Shown here: positions 7,992-15,017 of the stretch, piece by piece
Numbering within the stretch: position 1 is the first letter of the stretch
Layout: every line of letters starts with the position of its first letter
NCBI GenBank assembly: GCA_002423895.1
Contig: DIOL01000023.1
Span: forward strand, 41,677 to 105,676
From: Bacteroidales bacterium UBA5515
Lineage (GTDB): Bacteria > Bacteroidota > Bacteroidia > Bacteroidales > P3
Direction: 5' to 3'
DNA length: 64,000 nt
The notes under the pieces: generated by a model
The model's database searches: none
What the model saw: the letters and a program-made list of their open reading frames with translations, nothing else
Told to the model about the DNA's origin: nothing
Program-made: the position numbers and the translations under genes

Positions 7992-9192
7992 TTTCCTTTT
8001 CCCATTTTTTTTATTTGTGAATTTATATAATCCGATATCAATATATTTATCACTATTTTTAAATTTGATTATATTTTTGATGTTAATAAAACGAAGGGGA
8101 TTGAATAGAACTAAAATTTATAAGGAGGCAACTTTAATTTCATTGATTATAGCCATTTTCGTTATTATTACAATGATTGCGAATTATAATTATTCAAATT
8201 ATGTTTTTCTTAAATATATACGTAATTTAGTTGTTACATTTTTGATTGGTAATATTTGTTGGAATATAAATATAAATACGAAAATATTATTAAATTCATT
8301 GGGATTAGTATTTGGTTTTCATGTTTGTTTTATCTATTTACAATGGGCTTTTCCTTCTTTGAATTCTATTATTGCTCCAATATTTAATTTTGATAGAGAT
8401 ATTAGCATGTTTGAATACGTTACAATTAGAAATTTAGGTTTGACAGGTTCTTATGACTTTGCTGCTTTAATCTCTATTCTAAGTATTGTTTTTTTTTCAT
8501 TGCTATATATATCAAAAGCAAAAAATATATATTTTATTTTTGCATTATTATCTTTTGTATCATGCATCAGAATATCGAGATTAGCAATGATTTTTGGGAC
8601 TATTATATATTTCACATTAATGTTATACGTAATTAAGAGGATATCATATAAAAAGAAGTTGTTGCCTATTATTTCATTATTTATTGGGTTGTATATAGTC
8701 TTGATTTTGATTTTGCCTATTATTGCTTCAACAACCTCTTTATTTAGTGATTCAAAATATAATATACATGGAAATGTATCCGAAGGTTATGATTATGGTT
8801 TTGGAACAGAAATGGAATTAAAAGGAGATATGCTTTTCTTTCCTGATAATAATTTGAATTTATTTTTTGGGTATGGTCTTGAACCAATTGATGTTGTTAC
8901 AAATACTGATATTGGGTATGTTAAAATAATATTTAATATTGGTCTTATAGGATTATGGTTAATATTAATGCTGCATTATTTATTAGCGAAAGACGTTATA
9001 AGACAAAAACACATAAATAATACTTTTGATAAACAATATAAATTTTTTATTATAGTGTATTTAATATTAATTCTCTTATTTAATTACAAATTATTACTAA
9101 TGTATAGTAGAGGAGTGTATGAATTACTGTTAATATTAATTTTTATTCTCCACTCTAAAATGCTTAAAGAAGATTTAAATTATGAAATGTAG
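7960..9192 (+). CDS. Wzy-like O-antigen polymerase, multi-pass membrane protein
   Basis: A very hydrophobic 410-residue protein with about ten membrane segments and a hydrophilic periplasmic loop around residues 260-310 (near SEGYDYGFGTEMELKG). This arrangement is typical of O-antigen polymerases/ligases (Wzy/WaaL superfamily), whose sequences are too divergent to name precisely. Position supports Wzy, because it lies between glycosyltransferases in a locus that also has Wzx. It would join repeat units on undecaprenyl diphosphate at the outer face of the inner membrane. The start overlaps the upstream gene by 32 bases and the next gene overlaps this one by 11 bases. I saw no other polymerase candidate in the window. 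Confidence 0.75.
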   Translation: MIKSQKVKLDNFLFPFFLFVNLYNPISIYLSLFLNLIIFLMLIKRRGLNRTKIYKEATLISLIIAIFVIITMIANYNYSNYVFLKYIRNLVVTFLIGNICWNININTKILLNSLGLVFGFHVCFIYLQWAFPSLNSIIAPIFNFDRDISMFEYVTIRNLGLTGSYDFAALISILSIVFFSLLYISKAKNIYFIFALLSFVSCIRISRLAMIFGTIIYFTLMLYVIKRISYKKKLLPIISLFIGLYIVLILILPIIASTTSLFSDSKYNIHGNVSEGYDYGFGTEMELKGDMLFFPDNNLNLFFGYGLEPIDVVTNTDIGYVKIIFNIGLIGLWLILMLHYLLAKDVIRQKHINNTFDKQYKFFIIVYLILILLFNYKLLLMYSRGVYELLLILIFILHSKMLKEDLNYEM

Positions 9193-10000
9193 TTTTGTTT
9201 TTGTCAATTACAATAATTCGCAATTAACAATTAATTGCTTGAATTCAATAATTAAAAATAATAACTATGAAAGAATAGTTATTGTTGATAATAATTCAAA
9301 TGAAAATGAGATAGAGATTTTAAATAAATTTATTGATGAATATGAATATAATGATATAATTGTAATTAGAAATGAGTGTAATGTTGGTTATTTCCCAGGA
9401 TTAAATATTGGGATTAAAAATATAGATGTACATTTAAATGATTATGTTGTAATAGGTAATAATGATTTAGTTTTTAATAGTTCTTTTTTTGATGAGATTA
9501 GAAAATTAAAATGTGAGAAAAATGTATTTGTTATTTCACCTGATATAATTAAGAATAATTCTATTCATCAAAATCCTTATCTTATTAAAGAATACAGTCT
9601 ATTGAGGAAGATAATTTATAGATTATATTATTCTAATTATGTTTTAGCTAAATTGATTTTGTTGATAACTGATATTTTAAATTTTCAAAAGTCAGAAAAA
9701 AATCGAAAGAATTTCGATGTGGAACAATATGTTAATGCAGGACATGGGTCTTGTTATATTTTAACTAAAAATTATTTTGATTTTTTTGACCAATTACCAT
9801 CTGAATCATTTTTATTTGGAGAAGAAATTCTTTTAGGGAATCAAGTATTAAGTCAAAACGGGAAAATATTATATACTCCTAAGCTAAAAGTATTTCATAA
9901 TGAACATTCCACAATGAATAAATATTCTTTTTTGAGAACATATAAATATCAACGTGAAGCATATAAATTATGTTCGAAACTAAAATATCTTAATCAATAA
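9182..10000 (+). CDS. GT2 glycosyltransferase (rhamnosyltransferase-like)
   Basis: A 272-residue GT2 enzyme beginning KCSFVFVNYNNSQLTINCLNS, with IVIVDNNSNENE near residue 34 and the long-range pattern VVIGNNDLVFNSSFFDEI near 88. These resemble the WcaA/rhamnosyltransferase group. A later GHGSCYILTKNYFDFF segment followed by FGEEILLGNQ matches the acceptor-side Glu-Glu region of this subfamily. It starts 11 bases inside the polymerase gene, so the two are probably translated together. The protein has no clear membrane helix. Its substrate is unknown. An 85-base untranslated gap follows, the largest so far in this operon. Confidence 0.85.
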   Translation: MKCSFVFVNYNNSQLTINCLNSIIKNNNYERIVIVDNNSNENEIEILNKFIDEYEYNDIIVIRNECNVGYFPGLNIGIKNIDVHLNDYVVIGNNDLVFNSSFFDEIRKLKCEKNVFVISPDIIKNNSIHQNPYLIKEYSLLRKIIYRLYYSNYVLAKLILLITDILNFQKSEKNRKNFDVEQYVNAGHGSCYILTKNYFDFFDQLPSESFLFGEEILLGNQVLSQNGKILYTPKLKVFHNEHSTMNKYSFLRTYKYQREAYKLCSKLKYLNQ

Positions 10001-10085
10001 TCGATTAAATATATGATATATTATTTTTTACTTTTATTCATTATCTACTTTCTATATAATATATTAAGTGAGAAATTAAAAAATT

Positions 10086-11075
10086 ATGCTTTCTGTAATA
10101 GTTCCAATTTATAATGAGGAAAAATATATTGAACATTGTATTCAGTCTATTTTAGAACAGGATTATCCAAAGGATGCTTTGGAGGTTTTGTTTGTTGATG
10201 GAATGAGTAATGATAATACTCGTAGTATTATTTCTTCTTATTCTGAAATGTATCCTTTTATTTTTCTTTTAGATAATCCCAACAGGATTGTTCCTTATGC
10301 AATGAATATTGGTATTAAGGCTGCAAAGGGTGATATAATAATGCGTTTGGATGCTCATTCATTTTATCAAAAGGATTATTTTTCAGTTTTAACAAAAAGA
10401 TTAAGTGAATTAGGTGCTGATAATGTCGGAGTGGTTTGCAAGACTGATGTTTTAAATAAAACTCCTAAAACTCTTGCTATTCGTGAGGTTTTGGGTAATA
10501 AATTTGGTGTTGGAAATTCAACTTTTAGAATAGGAGTAAATGAGGTTAAAGAAGTTGATACTGTTCCTTTTGGTTGTTGGAGAAGAGATGTTTTTGAAAA
10601 ATATGGATTGTATGATGTGAGAATAGTGAGAAATCAAGATATAGAATTAAATAAAAGAATAATTAATGGAGGAGGAAAGATATTTATTGTACCTGATACT
10701 TATTGTACTTATTTAGCAAGAGAAACATATAGAGGTTTATCAAAAAATAATTATGCAAATGGGAAATGGAACATTCTTACTGTATATTATACTAATCAGC
10801 TAAAATCATTATCTCTTAGACATTTTATACCTTTCCTATTCTTACTTTCTTTAATAATACCTTTGCTACTATCTTTGATTTATTTACCTTTTATTATTCT
10901 TTCTATCTTATCGCTTCTATTATATCTATTAGCCTTGGGTATGATTAGCATTAAATTAAGCTTATCAAAGAAACTAAACTTCTTTTATTTACTCGCTTCA
11001 TTTATTACTTTGCATTTATCTTATGGCTATGGTTCTTTAGTTGGATTAATTAAATTGCCATTTATAAAGAGATAA
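10086..11075 (+). CDS. GT2 glycosyltransferase with C-terminal membrane segments (ExoA-like)
   Basis: A 329-residue processive-looking GT2 protein. Residues 1-230 carry the catalytic domain with LSVIVPIYNEEKYIEHCIQS, VLFVDGMSNDNT near residue 36, and MRLDAHSFYQKDY near 87. Residues about 240-325 form three or so membrane helices. This layout is seen in succinoglycan ExoA-type transferases. It likely acts on a lipid-linked intermediate at the inner membrane. The gene starts 85 bases after the previous one and is followed within 41 bases by the LegC-like aminotransferase, so it is probably in the same transcript. Sugar specificity cannot be read. Confidence 0.86.
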   Translation: MLSVIVPIYNEEKYIEHCIQSILEQDYPKDALEVLFVDGMSNDNTRSIISSYSEMYPFIFLLDNPNRIVPYAMNIGIKAAKGDIIMRLDAHSFYQKDYFSVLTKRLSELGADNVGVVCKTDVLNKTPKTLAIREVLGNKFGVGNSTFRIGVNEVKEVDTVPFGCWRRDVFEKYGLYDVRIVRNQDIELNKRIINGGGKIFIVPDTYCTYLARETYRGLSKNNYANGKWNILTVYYTNQLKSLSLRHFIPFLFLLSLIIPLLLSLIYLPFIILSILSLLLYLLALGMISIKLSLSKKLNFFYLLASFITLHLSYGYGSLVGLIKLPFIKR

Positions 11076-11115
11076 TTTGTTCTTTGTTTTATCAATGTAT
11101 TAATATTAATCTATT

Positions 11116-12306
11116 ATGAATTACCAAGATTTTGTAAGTTTCGTTAGGGAAACTTTTAATGATAAGGAAGGGTTTATTATCCTTCATGACCCTCGTTTTA
11201 TTGGGAATGAGAGAAAGTATTTGCTTGATGCTATGGATTCGAATTTTGTTTCGAGTGTAGGTGAATATGTGAATAAGTTTGAGAAGGCTGTTGCTGAATT
11301 TACAGGGAGTAAATATGCTGTTGCTGCTGTTAATGGTACTTCGGCTTTACATATTTGTATGCTTTTGGCAGGTGTTCGTCCTGGTGAGGAGGTTATTACT
11401 CAACCTGTATCTTTTATTGCTACTTGTAATGCTATAACTTATACTGGTGCAAATCCTGTTTTTGTGGATGTGAGTAAAAGAACTATGGGTATGTGTCCAG
11501 TTAAGCTTGAGGAGTTTTTGAAAGAGAATGTTAAAAAAGGTGCTGATGGTTTTTCTTATAATAATAAGACTGGTAAGCGTTTTGCTGCTGTTGTTCCTAT
11601 GCATACCTTCGGTCATCCTTGTGAGATTGACGCAATTGCTGATATTTGCCAGAGGTATAATATTCCTTTGGTAGAAGATGCTGCTGAAAGTATTGGCTCT
11701 TATTATAAGGGTAAGCATACTGGTTTGTTTGGTAAGCTTAGTGCCTTAAGTTTTAATGGTAATAAGGTTATTACTACTGGTGGTGGTGGTATGATTTTGA
11801 CTGATGATGAAGAGTTGGCAAAAAGAGCTAAGCATATTACTACTACTGCTAAGGTTCCTCATCGTTGGGAATATAATCATGATTATACTGCTTATAATTA
11901 TCGTTTAACTAATCTTGCTGCTGCTTTAGGTCTTGGTCAGATTGAACAATGTGAGTTCTTTATTCAAGAAAAACGTAAGCTAACGGATAAGTATATTACT
12001 TTCTTTAAGGATAATAAAGATATTGAGTTTTTTGTTGAACCTAATGATTCCCGTTCTAATTATTGGCTTAATGCTGTTATTCTAAAGGATAGAGAAGCAA
12101 GAGACGAGTTTCTTACCTATACTAATGAAAAAGGAATTATGACCCGTCCAATATGGGTGTTGAATAATAAACTTGATATGTATAAGGGTTGTCAATGTGG
12201 TGACCTCTCAAATTCAGAATGGTTGGAAGATAGAGTAGTCAATATTCCAAGTACTGTTATTATTCCTAATTACTACGAAAACGTAAAGAAGAAGCTTTAT
12301 TACTAA
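11116..12306 (+). CDS. LegC/PglE-like sugar aminotransferase (DegT family)
   Basis: A 396-residue PLP enzyme of the DegT/DnrJ/EryC1/StrS family. The Schiff-base lysine sits in SFNGNKVITTGGGGM (about K217), and DAAES carries the PLP aspartate at about residue 188. The N-terminal FIILHDPRFIGNERKYLLDAMDS and the TTTAKVPHRWEYNHD segment resemble LegC/PglE-type enzymes that transaminate UDP-4-keto-6-deoxy-GlcNAc at C4. The following gene encodes a matching UDP-sugar 4,6-dehydratase, and an initiating sugar transferase lies two genes further on. Together they suggest synthesis of UDP-4-amino-4,6-dideoxy-GlcNAc (bacillosamine-type) as the first sugar of the repeat. The family is secure and the product is an inference from the cluster. 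Confidence 0.88.
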   Translation: MNYQDFVSFVRETFNDKEGFIILHDPRFIGNERKYLLDAMDSNFVSSVGEYVNKFEKAVAEFTGSKYAVAAVNGTSALHICMLLAGVRPGEEVITQPVSFIATCNAITYTGANPVFVDVSKRTMGMCPVKLEEFLKENVKKGADGFSYNNKTGKRFAAVVPMHTFGHPCEIDAIADICQRYNIPLVEDAAESIGSYYKGKHTGLFGKLSALSFNGNKVITTGGGGMILTDDEELAKRAKHITTTAKVPHRWEYNHDYTAYNYRLTNLAAALGLGQIEQCEFFIQEKRKLTDKYITFFKDNKDIEFFVEPNDSRSNYWLNAVILKDREARDEFLTYTNEKGIMTRPIWVLNNKLDMYKGCQCGDLSNSEWLEDRVVNIPSTVIIPNYYENVKKKLYY

Positions 12307-12311
12307 TCTTA

Positions 12312-12412
12312 ATCAGAATCAGGATTATGGAGGATTGTTAGGATTTTCAGGATTTTGCTTGATTAATCCTATTAATCCAATAATTTTGTTAATCCTGATT
12401 CAGACAAAAATT
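12312..12412. repeat. Imperfect palindromic repeat, AATCCTGATTCAGAC family
   Basis: The gap between the aminotransferase and the dehydratase is an imperfect palindrome: the left half contains GAATCAGGATTA and the right half TTAATCCTGATTCAGAC, with repeated GGATT/AATCC steps between them. The same terminal sequence recurs at about 13700-13716, 14185-14199, 21533-21546 and in degenerate form near 30190-30210. It belongs to a dispersed intergenic repeat family. Confidence 0.75.
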
Positions 12413-12420
12413 ATATTATT

Positions 12421-13629
12421 ATGATAAACGTAAATAATTTTATTGCAAAACATATTACTCATCGTTCGGAGAGTATGTTTTTGAAAGATATTGAGAAAAA
12501 TAGAGCGGAGTTAACTAAGGAGATTGAGGGTAGGAGTGTTTTGGTTATTGGTGGGGCTGGGACTATCGGTTCTTCTTATATTCGTGCTATTTTGCCTTTT
12601 AAGCCAAGTAAATTGGTTGTTGTGGATATTTCGGAGAATGGTTTAACTGAGCTTACTCGTGATCTTCGTTCTACTTATGGTATGTTTGTTCCTGAGGATT
12701 ATAGAACTTATCCACTTAGTTTTGCCGATCCTATTTTTGAGAAGATTTTTAGGAAAGAGGGTGGTTTTGATATTGTGGCTAATTTTTCTGCTCATAAACA
12801 TGTTAGGAGTGAGAAGGATAATTTTTCGGTTGAGGCTTTGATTGAAAATAATGTTTTAAAGGCTCGCAGACTTATGGAGTTGTTAGCTGAGTTTACTCCT
12901 AAGCATTTCTTCTGTGTTTCGACCGATAAGGCTGCTAATCCTGTAAATATAATGGGTTGTAGTAAGAAGGTTATGGAGGAAATGATTATGTCTTATTCTA
13001 ATAAGTTTAAGGTTTCTACTGCTCGATTTGCTAATGTTGCTTTCTCTAATGGTTCTTTGCTTGCTGGTTTTATTGATAGATTAATGAAACGCCAGCCTTT
13101 AAGTTCTCCAAGTGATGTTAAGCGTTATTTTGTTTCTCCTGATGAGAGTGGTCAAATTTGTATGTTGGCTTGTATATTAGGTAAAACTGGTGAAATATTT
13201 TTCCCAAAGTTGGGTGAAGAACAGATGATGACTTTCTCTTCTATTGCTGATAGGTTCTTGGAGGATTTGGGTTATAAAGTAAAATATTGCAAGAGTGAGG
13301 AAGAAGCAAGAAAATTTGCTTTTGAGATGGGTGAAGATTCTATGGAATATCCTGTTTATTATTTCTCAAGCGATACTACTGGAGAAAAAGGTTTTGAAGA
13401 GTTTTATATTGAGGGAGAAAAGCTTAATATGGAAAGGTTTTCTTCATTAGGTGTGATTGAGGATTATTCTATTCGACCAGAAGCAGAATTAAAAGAGTTC
13501 TTTTCTAAAATGACTGCACTTTTCGAAAGAAAGGATTTTGAAAAAAAGGATGTGGTGGAATTATTAAAAGAGTTTATCCCTAACTTTGAGCATGAGGAAA
13601 AAGGGAAAAATCTAGACTCAAAAATGTGA
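12421..13629 (+). CDS. UDP-sugar 4,6-dehydratase (FlaA1/LegB-like, extended SDR)
   Basis: A 402-residue soluble short-chain dehydrogenase of the polysaccharide-biosynthesis family. It has a glycine-rich NAD(P) loop VLVIGGAGTIGSSY near residue 40, the NFSAHKHVRSEKD motif near 122 and the STDKAANPVNIMGCSKKVMEE active-site segment (shown here as STDKAANPVN, then GCSKK, near 162-178). It lacks the N-terminal membrane helices of CapD/PglF. The reaction would be UDP-GlcNAc to UDP-4-keto-6-deoxy-hexosamine, feeding the LegC-like aminotransferase just upstream. About 60 residues after the catalytic domain form a family-specific C-terminal extension. Repeat DNA flanks it on both sides. The exact stereochemistry is unresolved. 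Confidence 0.85.
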   Translation: MINVNNFIAKHITHRSESMFLKDIEKNRAELTKEIEGRSVLVIGGAGTIGSSYIRAILPFKPSKLVVVDISENGLTELTRDLRSTYGMFVPEDYRTYPLSFADPIFEKIFRKEGGFDIVANFSAHKHVRSEKDNFSVEALIENNVLKARRLMELLAEFTPKHFFCVSTDKAANPVNIMGCSKKVMEEMIMSYSNKFKVSTARFANVAFSNGSLLAGFIDRLMKRQPLSSPSDVKRYFVSPDESGQICMLACILGKTGEIFFPKLGEEQMMTFSSIADRFLEDLGYKVKYCKSEEEARKFAFEMGEDSMEYPVYYFSSDTTGEKGFEEFYIEGEKLNMERFSSLGVIEDYSIRPEAELKEFFSKMTALFERKDFEKKDVVELLKEFIPNFEHEEKGKNLDSKM

Positions 13630-13718
13630 TCTTGATTTGCTTGATTTTGGGATTTCCTTGATTATTCTAAAAAAAATCATGCAAATTAAAATCCTATAAA
13701 TCCTGATTCAGACGAAAG
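13630..13718. repeat. Left direct repeat flanking GxxExxY gene
   Basis: The segment begins TCTTGATTTGCTTGATTTTG and ends AATCCTGATTCAGAC. It aligns over its whole length with 14115-14202, on the other side of the small GxxExxY gene, so the gene sits between two imperfect direct repeats of roughly 85 bases. It ends about 16 bases before the gene start. Confidence 0.75.
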
Positions 13719-13733
13719 AAAAAATTATTAATA

Positions 13734-14120
13734 ATGAATGATTTTGAGGAATTAACATATTTGATTAATGGTTGTGCAATGAGGGTTCATAATACTTTAG
13801 GTAATGGATTTCAAGAAGTAATTTATCAAAGATGTTTGTCAATAGAATTAGATAAATCAGGAATAGAGCATAAAAGAGAAATAGAGCAGAAGATTTACTA
13901 TAATGATGTTGAAGTTGGAACAAGAAGAGTTGATTTTATTATTAAAGATAAAATAATCATTGAATTAAAAGCTTTAAGTAATCTTGAAGATATACATATA
14001 GCTCAAATAAAAAATTATTTAGTTGCTTATAATTTGCCGATAGGTTTATTAATTAATTTTGGAGCAAGAAGTTTACAATTTAAAAAGATATATAATAATA
14101 AATTCATTCAAAAATCTTGA
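13734..14120 (+). CDS. GxxExxY family protein
   Basis: A small 128-residue protein with the family-defining motif GFQEVIY at about residues 23-29, preceded by CAMRVHNTLGNG, and followed by YNDVEVGTRRVDFIIKDKIIIELKAL, in which VDF and ELKA resemble a compact PD-(D/E)xK nuclease core. GxxExxY proteins are common, widely scattered in bacterial genomes and of unproven function. The gene lies between the dehydratase and the sugar transferase, interrupting an otherwise functional operon, and is flanked by direct repeats. Its stop codon lies inside the right repeat. A frameshifted relative occurs at 25092. It looks like a mobile passenger and not a sugar enzyme. Confidence 0.85.
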   Translation: MNDFEELTYLINGCAMRVHNTLGNGFQEVIYQRCLSIELDKSGIEHKREIEQKIYYNDVEVGTRRVDFIIKDKIIIELKALSNLEDIHIAQIKNYLVAYNLPIGLLINFGARSLQFKKIYNNKFIQKS

Positions 14121-14202
14121 TTTGTTTGATTTTGAGATTATTTTGATTATCCAAATGAATCATGCTAATCCTATAATCCCATAAATCCTGATTCAGACTA
14201 AT
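14115..14202. repeat. Right direct repeat flanking GxxExxY gene
   Basis: It begins TCTTGATTTGTTTGATTTTG and ends AATCCTGATTCAGAC, and is the partner of 13630-13718. The TGA within its first eight bases is the stop codon of the GxxExxY gene, so the repeat supplies that gene's last codon and stop. Confidence 0.75.
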
Positions 14203-14214
14203 AAATAGTATGTT

Positions 14215-14892
14215 ATGATTTATAAAGTAATAAAGCGTTTATTTGATTTTGCAATGTCTTTGTTGGCATTGTTGGTTCTTTCTCCTCTTTTAATTCCGGT
14301 TATTATCGGTTTGCTTTTGACTGGGGAGCATTATGTTTTCTATTTTCAGGAACGTATAGGTAAGGGAGGTAAGCCTTTTAAGATTTGGAAGTTTGCAACT
14401 ATGCTTAAGAATAGTCCTAATATTGGTACTGGTACTATTACTACAAGAAATGATCCTCGTGTTTTACCTATGGGTGGTTTTCTTCGTAAGACTAAGATTA
14501 ATGAGATACCTCAATTGATTAATATATTGATTGGAAATATGTCTATTATTGGTCCTCGTCCTTTGGTGAAAAAGGGTTACGAGTTATATTCTGAAGATGT
14601 TAAGGCTTGTATCTCTAAAATGACTCCAGGTCTTTCAGGAATTGGTTCAGTAATCTTTAGAGATGAAGAGTTTTATGTTTCTCAGGCAAAGGATCCAGTA
14701 GAATTCAGCAAACAATATATTCAACCTCATAAAGGTGAGTTAGAGAAGTGGTATTTTAATAATCGCTCTCTATATGTTGATTTTATGATTATTTTTTTAA
14801 CTGTTTGGGTAATCATTTTTCCAAAGAGTGATTTGGTTTATAAAGTTTTTCCTTCGCTTCCTCGTTTGGACGAGTCAATTTTTAAATTGTAA
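14215..14892 (+). CDS. Initiating sugar-phosphate transferase (PglC/WcaJ family)
   Basis: A 225-residue monotopic phosphoglycosyl transferase. It has an N-terminal hydrophobic hairpin (residues about 8-32, FDFAMSLLALLVLSPLLI), then YFQERIGKGGKPFKIWKFATM near 43-62 and the signature IPQLINILIGNMSIIGPRPL near 100-120. It should transfer a sugar phosphate, probably from the UDP-4-amino-sugar-derived donor made upstream, to undecaprenyl phosphate, starting the repeat unit. The usual catalytic Asp-Glu dyad reads Asn-Glu here (KINEIPQ). The last 63 codons have a diverged second copy at 19285-19481, separated by the three-gene cassette. The gene is intact, with an additional C-terminal hydrophobic segment (FMIIFLTVWVIIFP). 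Confidence 0.88.
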   Translation: MIYKVIKRLFDFAMSLLALLVLSPLLIPVIIGLLLTGEHYVFYFQERIGKGGKPFKIWKFATMLKNSPNIGTGTITTRNDPRVLPMGGFLRKTKINEIPQLINILIGNMSIIGPRPLVKKGYELYSEDVKACISKMTPGLSGIGSVIFRDEEFYVSQAKDPVEFSKQYIQPHKGELEKWYFNNRSLYVDFMIIFLTVWVIIFPKSDLVYKVFPSLPRLDESIFKL

Positions 14893-15017
14893 TTTTTAAA
14901 TAGTTTTGATAATAGATTTTTTCATCAATCAATAATATATATATATATATACCAACTAATAAGAATAAAAAAGATAAACCTCTTGTGATAGAATAGATAA
15001 ATAAATTACAGATAAAC

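Noticed and set aside
11347..11718. A 123-residue minus-strand frame opposite the LegC-like gene
   Set aside because: It is antisense to a clearly conserved aminotransferase and has no promoter or family resemblance.
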